64,000 bases of DNA from Sedimentitalea nanhaiensis DSM 24252 (GCF_000473225.1 NZ_KI421509.1:4118336-4182335); one strand, 5' to 3'. Shown: positions 36,087 through 45,098, counted from the first letter of the stretch. The notes: a model not told the origin generated them from the sequence alone. Made by a program: numbers and translations.

Positions 36087-37028
36087 CTACTGACCGACCC
36101 AGCCGGACCAGCGATCCTTGTTGTCGGTCATCCAACTGGCGACGACATCGTCAATATCGACACCCTCCAGATCCGCCTTGGCGACCATCGCGCTCATTTC
36201 GTCATTGTTGACGGTGTAATTGGCGATGATGTCATAGGCACCGGGCCACTTTTCCTGAACGCCAGCCCAGGCGGCTTTCCAGATCGGGCCGCGCGGCTTG
36301 CCACAATCATACGCCATTTCCGGATTCACCCCGACTGACGGATCGGAATAGCATTCGGCCGAATAAGGTGGAAATTCGACGAATTCGCCGTCGTATTTTG
36401 CCGGGGCCCAATGGGGGACATAAATCCACAGAATGATTGGGTCCTGTCGCTGATAGGCCGATTCCAGTTCCGCAAACAGGGCAGCATCGGTGCCCGCATG
36501 CACCACTTCGAAATCCAGCTCCAGCGCCTCGACACGTTCTTCGTCAAACCCGCCCCAAGTTACCGGACCGCCGACATAGCGCCCCATCGGCGCGGTTTCC
36601 AGGGTCGCGAATTCCTCAGCGCAATCTTTCAAAGCCTGCCAGTCGGGCAGCCCCGGACAGCGCTCTTTCATGTACATCGGATACCACCACTCCTCGATCG
36701 CGGACATGCCGGTTTCACCGACGTTCACGACCTGACCCGTTGCGGTGGCTTCATCCAGCGCCTCGCGTCCGGTGGTTTCCCAGATTTCCATCGCCACGTG
36801 CAGGTCGCCAGTCTTCAGCCCTGCAAACTGGGCGATATAATCGGCCTGTACGAATTCCACATTGTAACCCGCCTGCTGCAGGATCGCGCCCATGATCTTG
36901 GTGTTGATCAGCTGACCCGACCAGTCATGCAGCGTCAGACGGATTGGATCATTTGATTCGACCTCGGCAATCAGCGGCGCGGCCAGCACGAACGATGCGA
37001 CCGCCAAGCCCAGCACTTTGGATTTCAT
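36087..37028 (-). CDS. Betaine-type periplasmic binding protein (ProX/OpuAC family)
   Basis: A 313-residue secreted receptor. The signal peptide is at residues 1-20 (VLGLAVASFVLAAPLIA). The OpuAC fold shows LHDWSGQLINTKIMGAILQQAGY near residue 30, DLHVAMEIWETT near residue 72, and tryptophan-rich elements (EEWWYPMY, TWGGF, WIYVPHWAPAKY) of the kind that form aromatic cages for quaternary amines. Two ATG codons 6 nt apart are possible; the second has better spacing from GGGAGGGGG. It lies 140 nt upstream of the ATPase gene. Confidence 0.9.
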   Translation of the reverse strand: MKSKVLGLAVASFVLAAPLIAEVESNDPIRLTLHDWSGQLINTKIMGAILQQAGYNVEFVQADYIAQFAGLKTGDLHVAMEIWETTGREALDEATATGQVVNVGETGMSAIEEWWYPMYMKERCPGLPDWQALKDCAEEFATLETAPMGRYVGGPVTWGGFDEERVEALELDFEVVHAGTDAALFAELESAYQRQDPIILWIYVPHWAPAKYDGEFVEFPPYSAECYSDPSVGVNPEMAYDCGKPRGPIWKAAWAGVQEKWPGAYDIIANYTVNNDEMSAMVAKADLEGVDIDDVVASWMTDNKDRWSGWVGQ

Positions 37029-37239
37029 AACCATTTCCCCCTCCCAGAAGCGTTTTTACGCCAGTCGGACCAGCGTTGGACACAAACATGCGGCACGCCA
37101 CATGGACTGTCAATAAAAACCACACTTTCCAACAATAATCGCCTTCGTTTTTTGCTGGATTACAAATTCAGACGCGGATAAATGTTCTAAACGTACCTTT
37201 TTGTGGTATTTTGAGCCATTCCTAGATTGGGAGCCTCCG

Positions 37240-38049
37240 GTGCAGCAGAAGAGCAGAACCAGCAATCAGCGCGAGGAAGAAATCCTGCGCGAGATCCGGC
37301 TTGCCGGTGGCTCGTGCCGGGTCAGCTATCTTGCCGACCGGCTAAGCGTTGCTAACGAAACCATCCGCCGCAACATTCGCTCGCTTGAGGAAAACAACGT
37401 TGTGCGCAAGGTGCATGGTGGCGTGCATCTCATCGATGAGCTGCACGAGCCGCCATTTCAGAACCGGATGGACATACATGCCGCCACCAAACAACGGTTG
37501 GCCGCCGCAGTCGCGGATACCATTGGCCATGGCGATTCGGTGTTTCTTGATATCGGCTCGACCACCGCATACGTAGCGCTGGCGCTGCGTCGGCACCGCG
37601 GCCTGCATATTGTCACCAATTCCGTCTTCGTCGCTCAGACCCTTGCGACCCGCAACTCCAACCAGGTCTTTCTGGCCGGCGGCGAATTGCGGCCTCATGA
37701 CGGGGGCGCTTTTGGAGCCGAGGCGCTGGATCTGATTGGGCGTCTGAACGTCCAGTTCGCGGTGTTTTCGGTTGGCGCAGTAAACGCCGACCTCGGGTTC
37801 ATGCTGCACGATCTGGAAGAGGCAAATGTTGCCCGCGTCGCGGCTGCGAACGCGCAGGTTCGCATCGTTGTGGCCGATAGTGAAAAGTTTGGAAAACGTG
37901 CGCCGGTCTCGCTGGATCAGGCCGCGCAGATCGACATGCTGTTTACCGATAAATCCCCACCTCAGGATATTGCCCGCATGCTGGACCGGCATGACATCGA
38001 CCTGATCGTGTCCGACGGGCCGCGTCCAACCGATGCTCCCAGCCGGTGA
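37240..38049 (+). CDS. DeoR-family transcriptional regulator
   Basis: A 269-residue repressor-type protein. The N-terminal winged helix is REEEILREIRLAGGSCRVSYLADRLSVANETIRRNIRSLEE, followed by HGG, the usual hinge of DeoR proteins. The C-terminal DeoRC sensor has FLDIGSTTAYVA and a late DKSPP motif, which in this family bind a phosphorylated small molecule. The start was set at GTG 37240 with GGGAG 7 nt upstream, not the TTG at 37201. It is divergent from the binding-protein gene, so it probably controls the betaine-type cluster. The choline-kinase-like product would be a fitting phosphorylated effector. Confidence 0.85.
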   Translation: MQQKSRTSNQREEEILREIRLAGGSCRVSYLADRLSVANETIRRNIRSLEENNVVRKVHGGVHLIDELHEPPFQNRMDIHAATKQRLAAAVADTIGHGDSVFLDIGSTTAYVALALRRHRGLHIVTNSVFVAQTLATRNSNQVFLAGGELRPHDGGAFGAEALDLIGRLNVQFAVFSVGAVNADLGFMLHDLEEANVARVAAANAQVRIVVADSEKFGKRAPVSLDQAAQIDMLFTDKSPPQDIARMLDRHDIDLIVSDGPRPTDAPSR

Positions 38050-38818
38050 CTGTGACCCTTGCACCCGGCACCGGTCGAATATGCCCGGGAATCCTCCTAA
38101 AGGTGCCGCCGACGTGTTGGGGCAACCCCAGAGCATCCACAGAAAATTACACATGGCCGTGTAGATCACGACGCGGTCCAAACACCGCGGCTCTTGGATC
38201 GCGCCCGAAATAGGCGCGTAACAGGCCCGGTTCCATCGCGGTAGTGAACTGGCCTTCGCGCTACAGATCGCCCGGAACCCGCGAGCAACCGTTCATGCCA
38301 GTATATTCATAGTCGACGTTTCACGGTTAGATAGGCGCAGTCGCGACCCCGGGTTGTAGCGGCATGCTCGTGCCGCGAGGTCTTGCCCATCTCACGATAC
38401 GGAGTGGATTTCGCCCGGCGGTTCTGGGCGCGCGCATCTCGCTCTGAACAGAATTCGTTCTGCAACGGAGATGGTCGCAAGCGCACAGCGCAGTCGCGCC
38501 AAAAGCGTGGTCTGCCGCGCGTAGAGCGGGAGATGGCTTGGCCGCCACTGCAGAGCGGCAAACGTCGACGGCTATACCGCTTCCCTGGCGGATTGCCGGG
38601 GACTCGCCGGAAACACCTGGGGCCGTCGCTCATGGTGCGGGACGTCGACCGCCAGATTACAGAAATCCAAATCCGTATCGCACGGCGCATAATCGTTGCG
38701 CGGCTCTTGGTATATAGGTCACGGAAGCCGCAGGATAAATCCATTTGCGATAAGGCGAAATCCGGACCTCACCAGATTTGTCCGTCAATGCCCAACCGGG
38801 GAATTTGCGGCAAGAGCT
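38050..38818. other. Long intergenic region, no gene recognised
   Basis: About 770 bp between the convergent DeoR and thi genes. Open frames exist on both strands (for example 38307-38744 minus and 38383-38832 plus) but their compositions (Arg/Cys/Ser-rich) look like noise and no family is recognisable. It is probably a graveyard of decayed sequence. Confidence 0.5.
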
Positions 38819-39550
38819 CTATGCCCTGCTGAAAGCCGAAGAGGCTTTGCTGACGGCGGCATACAATGCAATTGTCATCAGCGCCAGCGTGATCAGGCTG
38901 GCAAACATCAGGTCGGTCTTTGCCCGGCCATTCGCCAGTAGCATCAAGTACCCAAGACCTTTGGACGCCCCAACCCATTCACCAATGACCGCTCCGATTG
39001 GGGCATAGACCGCGGCCAGTTTCAGACCCGTGCCTAACGACGGCAAGGCGTGCGGTATCCTGATCCTGCGCATAACCTGCCATTTGGTGCTGTCCATCGT
39101 CCGCGCCATATCCAGAATGTCGCGCGGCACCTGTGTCAGCCCGTCATAATACGCACTCGTCACGGGGAAATAGATGATCAACACGGCCATCGTGACCTTT
39201 GATGCGATACCATACCCGAACCAAAGCGTCAGGATGGGCGCGAGCGCAAAAACGGGCACCGCCTGGGTGAAAACCAACAGCGGCATTACCAAACGGTGCA
39301 TCCGCTGGGACGCGGCCAGCTGGATCGCCGTCACCGCACCCAGAATTGTACCGATCAAAAGCCCCAGGCCGACCTCTGTCGCAGTCACAACCGCATTTTC
39401 GGCTATCAGCATGCGGTTGTCCCAAGCCGCTTGAGTCACCCGCCAAGGCGAAGGCAGGATGAAATGCGGCACACCTGTGATCCAGACAAGGGCTTGCCAG
39501 ATCAACAACCCAAAGACGCCAACGCCCAAGGCATAGCGCAAGGTGCTCAT
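38819..39550 (-). CDS. thiX: Thiamine-pyrimidine ABC transporter permease ThiX
   Basis: A 243-residue permease of the SsuC/TauC/ThiX family with about six helices. The ATPase-contact loop is DILDMARTMDSTKWQVMRRIRIPHALPSLGTGL (residues about 144-176), and GAVIGEWVGASKGLGYLML follows. Its place after thiZ, tenA and thiY in a riboswitch-controlled operon identifies it as the permease for formylaminopyrimidine-type thiamine breakdown products. It is the last gene and overlaps thiZ by 4 nt. Confidence 0.85.
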   Translation of the reverse strand: MSTLRYALGVGVFGLLIWQALVWITGVPHFILPSPWRVTQAAWDNRMLIAENAVVTATEVGLGLLIGTILGAVTAIQLAASQRMHRLVMPLLVFTQAVPVFALAPILTLWFGYGIASKVTMAVLIIYFPVTSAYYDGLTQVPRDILDMARTMDSTKWQVMRRIRIPHALPSLGTGLKLAAVYAPIGAVIGEWVGASKGLGYLMLLANGRAKTDLMFASLITLALMTIALYAAVSKASSAFSRA

Positions 39551-40272
39551 CGCTGACCCCGCAGATGCGCAAGCAGATCAGCCTGACATGCAGTTGTCTC
39601 AGGTGCATATTGATCGCGGATTGGTGCCGTTTGCGGCGGTTGCCAAGGGTATGCCCCCTGCGCTGTCAGAACAATGATCCGGTGCCCGAGCCGCACGGCC
39701 TCTGCCGGATCATGCGTCACCAGCAGCACCGTCTTTCCGGCAAGCATTTGGGCCGATAATTCCTGCATGTCCGCCCGCGTGCTCGCGTCAAGCGCCGAGA
39801 ATGGTTCGTCCAAAAGCGCGACAGGACGGTCCTCCATCAAGGTACGGGCCAAGGCCGTACGCTGGCGCATCCCACCCGAAAGCGCTGTGGGTTTTTTGTC
39901 GCGGTGATCGTCAAGGCCAACATGCGCCAGCAGATCTTTGGCACGCACCATGTCAGGCACGTCATCGCGCAGGCGCGCACCCAGCACGATGTTGTCCAAC
40001 ACGCTGAGCCATGGCAACAGCAGGTCGGACTGCGCCATAAAACTGATCCGCCCATCAAGGGTTCGCGCGTCAGAGGAGGTGATTTCGCCCGCGAACAAAC
40101 CGGCACAGTCCAGCCCGGCAATCAACCGCAGCAACGTCGATTTCCCCACACCAGAGCGCCCAAGCACGCAAGTCCACTGGCCTGCAGGAAGGATCACATC
40201 GATGGGACCAAACAGTCGTTTTCCATCTATCTCATGACTGCCGGTTACATGGATTGAAGGGGCATCGGTCAC
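39547..40272 (-). CDS. thiZ: Thiamine-pyrimidine ABC transporter ATPase ThiZ
   Basis: A 241-residue ATPase with Walker A GRSGVGKS (about residue 38), signature LSGGMRQRTALARTL, Walker B VALLDEPFSALD and the His switch VTHDPAEAVRLGHRI. Short and single-domain like SsuB/ThiZ. It overlaps tenA upstream and thiX downstream by 4 nt each, and with ThiX and ThiY it forms the importer for pyrimidine precursors. Confidence 0.88.
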   Translation of the reverse strand: MTDAPSIHVTGSHEIDGKRLFGPIDVILPAGQWTCVLGRSGVGKSTLLRLIAGLDCAGLFAGEITSSDARTLDGRISFMAQSDLLLPWLSVLDNIVLGARLRDDVPDMVRAKDLLAHVGLDDHRDKKPTALSGGMRQRTALARTLMEDRPVALLDEPFSALDASTRADMQELSAQMLAGKTVLLVTHDPAEAVRLGHRIIVLTAQGAYPWQPPQTAPIRDQYAPETTACQADLLAHLRGQR

Positions 40273-40955
40273 GCTCCTCTCAACCCCATGCCCCAGAATG
40301 CAACCTCAAGCCTGGTAGCGGTCGTGAACCGCTGCTGTAGGTGCGGCCAACGCACAGATTGCACCGGATCATCCCCCAACCGCCGCGCAATCGCGTGATC
40401 GATCATCTGGCCCACTGCCGCCATCACAGTTTGATAGTCGTCATCCGCATAGGTGTTGATCCACCCATGATAGGGCGTGTCAGGAGCCGCACACCCCGCC
40501 AGACGCTGTCCGATTTCCCCGTAACCGAAACAACAAGGTGCAAGCGCGGCCATCAGATCAAGAAAGTCACCTTGCAGCCCCGAATCCATCACGTAGCGGG
40601 TATAGGCGAGGTTCTCGAACTCCTCGGTCGCGGTGAACAGTGTGGCTTCATCAATGCCCACTGCCGCGCAGGTTTTGACATGCAACGTCATCTCATGATT
40701 GACCAACGCATCCACGGTTCCGGCACAGACCTTCATTTCATCCAGTGTTTCCGCTTTCACCACGGCCAACGACCATGCGCGCGCAAAATGCACCAAGAAC
40801 ACATAGTCCTGGATCAGGTAGTGCAGGAACGCCGCGCTCGGCAGCGTCCCGTCGCGCAGCCCTTCGACAAAGGCATGGTGGGTATAGTCGCGCCACACAT
40901 CAGGGCAACCGGCCCGCCACAGCTCAAAGGTTTTTCCGTAAAGGTGCCCGCTCAT
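40269..40955 (-). CDS. tenA: Aminopyrimidine aminohydrolase TenA (thiaminase II)
   Basis: A 228-residue all-helical TenA enzyme that hydrolyses aminomethylpyrimidine from degraded thiamine to HMP for salvage. The nucleophile Cys141 lies in ALAPCCFGYGEIGQRL and the partner acidic and aromatic residues in LIQDYVFLVHFARA and WINTYADDDYQ. It overlaps thiY and thiZ by 4 nt. Co-transcription with the ThiXYZ importer supports the salvage role over de novo roles. Confidence 0.93.
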   Translation of the reverse strand: MSGHLYGKTFELWRAGCPDVWRDYTHHAFVEGLRDGTLPSAAFLHYLIQDYVFLVHFARAWSLAVVKAETLDEMKVCAGTVDALVNHEMTLHVKTCAAVGIDEATLFTATEEFENLAYTRYVMDSGLQGDFLDLMAALAPCCFGYGEIGQRLAGCAAPDTPYHGWINTYADDDYQTVMAAVGQMIDHAIARRLGDDPVQSVRWPHLQQRFTTATRLEVAFWGMGLRGA

Positions 40956-41890
40956 TGCGCAGTCACATCAATTGCAATGTCGGAAACCGGATTGATCGCG
41001 GGGATCAGGCCCGCGTCGTGCAAAAATGCTTCAAACGTCGCATAGCGGCCTGCGTCCATGGCAGCGGGCCGCAGGGCAAAGCGGGGCAATGTGTCAGCCC
41101 ATGCGCGTTTATTCAGTTCATCTTGCAGTTCTGGTGCCGTGCTGGAGAAAATCGTCCACGCCTCTTGCGGGTGATTGATGATGTATTGGGTGGCCTTTTC
41201 GGTCGCGGTCAGAAATCGGCGGATCATATCTGCATCCATCGTGTCGGGGTTGGCCACATAGATCAGTTCGTCGTACGGCGGCAGGCCTTCCTCTTCGACA
41301 TAAAAGCAGCGCCCCGGCACACCTTCGATATCCATCTGGTTCGGTTCGAAATTGCGGAACCCGCCGATTACGGCATCGACCCGGCCAGACATTAGAGACG
41401 GCGACAATGACCAGTTCACGTTGATCAATTCCACATCATCCAGCGTCAGACCGTGGGTGTTCAGAACCTGACCCAGCACCGCCTCTTCCACGCCGCCAAC
41501 GGAAAAACCGACCTTGCGCCCTTTCAGATCGGCAGGCGTTTTGATCGGACCGTCTTTTAGAGCCAGCAAACAGTTGAGCGGCGTCGCGATCAGCGTGCCG
41601 ACACGCAGCAGAGGCAGGCCTTCGTGGATTTGCAGGTGCAATTGCGGTTGATAGGAAATCGCCAGATCAGCTTGGCCCGCTGCTACCATTTTGGGCGGAT
41701 CAGACGGGTCCGCCGGTGCGATGACTTCCATCTCTAGATCGAAGTCGGCGAAATAACCCATTTGCTGCGCAATGATTACCGGGCCGTGGTCTGGGTTGAC
41801 GAACCAATCCAGCAAGAGCGTCATCTTGTCCTGAGCATAGAGCGGTGCGGCGCAGACTGACAGGGCAGAAGCGAACAGAATAGATTTCAT
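40952..41890 (-). CDS. thiY: Periplasmic pyrimidine-binding protein ThiY
   Basis: A 312-residue NMT1/THI5-like secreted receptor. Signal peptide residues are about 1-19 (ILFASALSVCAAPLYAQ). The family start MTLLLDWFVNPDHGPVIIAQ and the GRKVGFSVGGVEEAVLGQVL loop near residue 124 are clear. By homology it binds N-formyl-4-amino-5-aminomethyl-2-methylpyrimidine. It is coupled to thiD upstream and tenA downstream by 4-nt overlaps. Confidence 0.9.
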   Translation of the reverse strand: MKSILFASALSVCAAPLYAQDKMTLLLDWFVNPDHGPVIIAQQMGYFADFDLEMEVIAPADPSDPPKMVAAGQADLAISYQPQLHLQIHEGLPLLRVGTLIATPLNCLLALKDGPIKTPADLKGRKVGFSVGGVEEAVLGQVLNTHGLTLDDVELINVNWSLSPSLMSGRVDAVIGGFRNFEPNQMDIEGVPGRCFYVEEEGLPPYDELIYVANPDTMDADMIRRFLTATEKATQYIINHPQEAWTIFSSTAPELQDELNKRAWADTLPRFALRPAAMDAGRYATFEAFLHDAGLIPAINPVSDIAIDVTAQ

Positions 41891-42705
41891 GGAAGCGATC
41901 CTTTTGAAACTGCGTAAAGGGCGGCAAAATGATGGGTGGGTCCGCAGCCTGACCCGACGTCCAGATCATCAGCGTGGGCAATTGCGGTCGCGACATAAGA
42001 CTTGGCGGCAGCGACCGCTGCCGCGATGTCCCGACCCTTTGCCAGTTGCGCGGCGATGGCAGATGACAGCGTACACCCGGTTCCATGCGTGTTGCGGGTC
42101 TGGGTGCGCGGGCCTTCAAGCCAGACAACGCTTTGTGTGGTGACAAGACAATCAGGGCTGTCCGCATCATTCAGATGGCCGCCCTTCATCAAGACCGCCG
42201 TAGGCCCAAGCGCGCAAAGGGCGCGACCCTGGGTCTCCATCTGAGTGCGTGTGGTTGCAGGATCGGTGCCAAGCAAATGCGCGGCTTCGGGCAAGTTGGG
42301 CGTCAATACGGTGGCCATGGGCAACAATGCATCGCGTAGAACGGCGATTGCATCAGGTTGCAACAGCGCCGCGCCGCCTTTGGCGATCATCACTGGATCG
42401 AGGACGATTGGCACTTTTTGCGGGGCAAGGGTCGTTGCAACGGCCTGCGCGATGTCAGCGTTCGCGATCATGCCAACCTTCACGGCATCCACACGGATAT
42501 CACTAAAAACCGCTCGTATCTGACTTTTCACAAAGTCAGGCGGCACCAGGTGAATGCCACTGACACCTTGCGTGTTCTGTGCCGTCAGCGCGGTCACGGC
42601 GGCCATTGCAAAAGCACCGTTGGCGGAGATTGTTTTGAGATCGGCCTGGATGCCTGCGCCACCTGACGGATCAGATCCCGCAATGCTCAATACGTTGGGA
42701 ATCAT
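41887..42705 (-). CDS. thiD: Hydroxymethylpyrimidine/phosphomethylpyrimidine kinase ThiD
   Basis: A 272-residue ribokinase-fold enzyme that phosphorylates HMP and then HMP-P to the pyrophosphate used by ThiE. The N-terminal SIAGSDPSGGAGIQADLKT binds the pyrimidine, and the C-terminal NTHGTGCTLSSAIAAQLAKG is the anion hole with the catalytic base. It lies between thiE and thiY with 4-nt overlaps. Confidence 0.95.
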   Translation of the reverse strand: MIPNVLSIAGSDPSGGAGIQADLKTISANGAFAMAAVTALTAQNTQGVSGIHLVPPDFVKSQIRAVFSDIRVDAVKVGMIANADIAQAVATTLAPQKVPIVLDPVMIAKGGAALLQPDAIAVLRDALLPMATVLTPNLPEAAHLLGTDPATTRTQMETQGRALCALGPTAVLMKGGHLNDADSPDCLVTTQSVVWLEGPRTQTRNTHGTGCTLSSAIAAQLAKGRDIAAAVAAAKSYVATAIAHADDLDVGSGCGPTHHFAALYAVSKGSLP

Positions 42706-43337
42706 GTTGCAGGCCCCATGTTGGCAAAAGCTTGGGCGGCGCTTTTAACGTCGGGCTGACCGCAGATGGCAGAGACAACAGCCATGCCATCCGCGCCACT
42801 TGTGTGAACGTCGCTTTGGTGCCGGGCCTTCAACCCGCCGATCGCCACCGTGGGCAAGGACGCAAGCGACACAAGATGGGTCAACCCATCAAAGCCAACT
42901 GGCTGTTCATGATCCGTCTTGGTGGCCGTTCCAAACACCGGACCAAGGCCCAGATAATCCACGACCGTCACATCCGCAGCCCTGACCGTTTGTGGCGTTT
43001 GACATGACAGGCCGAGGATCTTGTCCGGCCCCAGCAACGCCCGCGCCTCGCTGGGCGGCATGTCACCCTGCCCGATATGTGCGCCGTCTGCGTCTGCGGC
43101 AGTCGCCGCCTCAATGTCATCGTTGATAATCAGCGGCACGCCGGTGCCCGCCAGAACACTTTTGAGCGCCAAAGCCGTCGCGATCCGCGCAGACGTCGTG
43201 GCGTGCTTGTCGCGCAGCTGTACCATCGTGACGCCGCCAGCCACCGCTTGGCGGACAGTCTCGACCACACCGATGGCGCGGCAAAGCCCGGGGTCGGTCA
43301 CCAGACAGAGCCGCAACTGATGGCGAAGTACATCCAT
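42702..43337 (-). CDS. thiE: Thiamine-phosphate synthase ThiE
   Basis: A 211-residue TIM-barrel enzyme that joins HMP pyrophosphate and thiazole phosphate. It shows VQLRDKHATT (about residue 40), the DGAHIGQGDMPPSEARALLG pyrophosphate-binding segment, and DYLGLGPVFGTATK. The start overlaps the thiM stop by 1 nt (TGATG), and the stop overlaps thiD by 4 nt. Confidence 0.95.
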   Translation of the reverse strand: MDVLRHQLRLCLVTDPGLCRAIGVVETVRQAVAGGVTMVQLRDKHATTSARIATALALKSVLAGTGVPLIINDDIEAATAADADGAHIGQGDMPPSEARALLGPDKILGLSCQTPQTVRAADVTVVDYLGLGPVFGTATKTDHEQPVGFDGLTHLVSLASLPTVAIGGLKARHQSDVHTSGADGMAVVSAICGQPDVKSAAQAFANMGPAT

Positions 43338-44110
43338 CAGGCGATCGCACTTGCCAGATGACTGGGTTGGGTTGCGGTCAAGGCATCTAGAAAATGCACC
43401 TGAAAACTGCCCGGCCCGGCGGCCTTTTCAGCGGCTTTTGTTCCTGCGACCTTAAAATGGGCCAGCGTGGCAAGGGCTGCATCAAACGCAGGGCCGCTAG
43501 CAGCATATGCCCCCATCAGCGCGGTTTGCGAACAGCCCAATGCGGTGACCGACGGCATGATCGCAGACCCGCCAGAGACTTTGGCCGTTTGCGTCCCATC
43601 CGTGACGAAATCAACTGGACCGGTCACCGCGACAACCGTCCCATACGCGCTGGCAAGTGTGCGGGCTGCGTTCTCCGCCGCCTCAACAGCGTCGCCACTA
43701 TCGGCACCTTTACCCTCCCCCGCTTCACCAGCCAAAGCCAGAATTTCGGACGCATTTCCCCGGACAATGGCGGGACGTAACGCCAGAAGATCCTGCGCTA
43801 CACCTTTGCGGTATTGCGAAATGAAATGCGCGACGGGGTCCAGAACCCACGGAACGTTATGATCATTCGCCACACGCACGGCAGTTTTCATACTGGCGGC
43901 CCACCCGGCCGATAAGGTACCAATATTGATCGTCAACGCGCCACAAATCGGCGTGAATTCCGCGATTTCTTCTTCGGCATGAACCATCGCGGGCGATGCA
44001 CCCGCCGCAAGGACAACGTTTGCCGCCACGTTCATAGCCACGTAATTTGTGATGCAATGCACCAATGGTTTTTGATCGCGAAGCGCAGTGAGCAGGTTTC
44101 GGGGGTCCAT
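43337..44110 (-). CDS. thiM: Hydroxyethylthiazole kinase ThiM
   Basis: A 257-residue salvage kinase that phosphorylates the thiazole alcohol. The N-terminal VHCITNYVAMNVAANVVLAAGASPAMVHAEEE is diagnostic. VAVTGPVDFVTDG and the catalytic Cys in TALGCSQTALMGA follow. First gene of the thi operon, 56 nt downstream of a TPP riboswitch. The window has no thiC, thiG or thiF, so this operon serves salvage rather than complete synthesis. Confidence 0.95.
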   Translation of the reverse strand: MDPRNLLTALRDQKPLVHCITNYVAMNVAANVVLAAGASPAMVHAEEEIAEFTPICGALTINIGTLSAGWAASMKTAVRVANDHNVPWVLDPVAHFISQYRKGVAQDLLALRPAIVRGNASEILALAGEAGEGKGADSGDAVEAAENAARTLASAYGTVVAVTGPVDFVTDGTQTAKVSGGSAIMPSVTALGCSQTALMGAYAASGPAFDAALATLAHFKVAGTKAAEKAAGPGSFQVHFLDALTATQPSHLASAIA

Positions 44111-44165
44111 AAAATCTTCTTTCTAGTAGCAAAAGAAGACAACGTTCGAGTGGTGCATGAACGCA

Positions 44166-44240
44166 AGACCTCCCTCCGCCAGCATTATCTGGTTCAGGTT
44201 CAAAGGGTACGTCTCAGCTTTGCAGCGCCCCCGGTACTTG
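44166..44240 (-). ncRNA. TPP riboswitch (THI element)
   Basis: On the minus strand the conserved core is unmistakable: GCTGAGACGTACCC, then GAACCTGAACCAGATAATGC and TGGCGGAGGGAGG, with closing P1 bases ACC/GGT. These are the CUGAGA pyrimidine-sensing helix junction and the pyrophosphate-sensing arm of THI-box RNAs. It precedes thiM and should shut the operon off when thiamine pyrophosphate is plentiful. Confidence 0.95.
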
Positions 44241-44246
44241 GGGTAA

Positions 44247-44640
44247 CTAAATGGATTGCCTGGTGTCGTCAAACATCAAAATGGTCTGATATCTAAATAG
44301 TAGGCGTCTCTCTTCGGTCAGCGAAAGACCGATCTGTTTAGGGTTTTCGATGTGGGCTGTGTCAGGACATGTGCCGTCAGCGCGGCTATACCGGACAACA
44401 GGTTCTGTCGCAAAATTTCCAGGGGCCTGGCCGTTTGGTGTTCCGCTCCATATTCGGCAAAGGCATCCCTCACGGAATTCGAGACGGTTTCAGCGGCCGG
44501 ACAAAGGGAAATTGCCGGGTGACAATGTTCTCGCCATTCATCGCGATTGAAGCGCACAAAAGGAAATGGAATAGAACTGTATCCTGGTGCATGGACGAGA
44601 GTTAGACCAAGGTTGAAACCACGTTTACAGACCCCTCGGC
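44247..44640. other. Upstream region of the thi operon, no gene recognised
   Basis: About 400 bp that should contain the thi promoter. A 79-codon open frame on the minus strand (44318-44557) matches nothing I recognise and lacks a clear ribosome-binding site. Probably decayed sequence next to the IS6 fossil. Confidence 0.4.
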
Positions 44641-45090
44641 AAGCACGGAAAGCCCCTTATTTCATCCGGTCCGAACATCGCGATGAAGCGACAGCAACCG
44701 CATTCTTCGCCCGCGCAATCGGAAACAACGGCTTGCCCGACAGGGTATGATCGACAAGAGCGGCCAAATCGGGTCGGAATACAGAACATGAATTGGCGAC
44801 TGCTGTTGAACGCTTGGGTCTGGCCGATCTACGTTTTACAGGTCACATATCTGAGCAACATCATTGTACAGGACCACCGGTTCAGCAAGAAACTGACGCA
44901 GCCCCCTTTTCGGCAGATTGCTTCGCAATCGCCTGCCGGGCAGCGAATGAAAGGCTTCGAACCCTTCGGCTCAGCCTCGGCGACACTGGACGGCATCGAA
45001 GTCGCGCACTGATTCACAAGCGAAAATTCGATGCGTCCGGCCAATCCGCGTTCCGGCAATGCGCGGCACGCGCTGGACAACTATGTCCAA
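44640..45090 (+). pseudogene. IS6-family transposase C-terminal remnant
   Basis: Recognisable IS6-type transposase segments appear in changing plus-strand frames: FIRSEHRDEATATAFFARAI and GNNGLPDRV, then MIDKSG in a second frame, then GIQNMNWRLLLNAW, VTYLSNIIVQDHRF and KKLTQP in a third, and MKGFEPFGSASATLDGIEVAH at the end. At least two frameshifts and a missing N-terminal half make it dead. A palindrome-bearing stretch of about 14 codons is inserted between KKLTQP and MKGF. Confidence 0.75.
44911..44938. repeat. Palindromic insert within the IS6 fossil
   Basis: CGGCAGATTGC (44911-44921) pairs with GCAAT (44925-44929) and CTGCCG (44933-44938) across a TTC loop and a 3-nt CGC bulge. It lies inside a 42-nt stretch that interrupts an otherwise conserved transposase block without breaking the frame, so it looks like a small mobile palindromic element. 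Confidence 0.5.
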
Positions 45091-45098
45091 CAGCGCGA

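Noticed and set aside
38307-38832. Overlapping frames in the DeoR-thiX gap that might be a recombinase or regulator
   Set aside because: No motif holds together over more than a few residues, and neither frame has a ribosome-binding site.
44318-44557. A 79-codon minus-strand frame upstream of the thi riboswitch
   Set aside because: No recognisable family and no Shine-Dalgarno sequence. It probably belongs to decayed DNA near the IS6 fossil.
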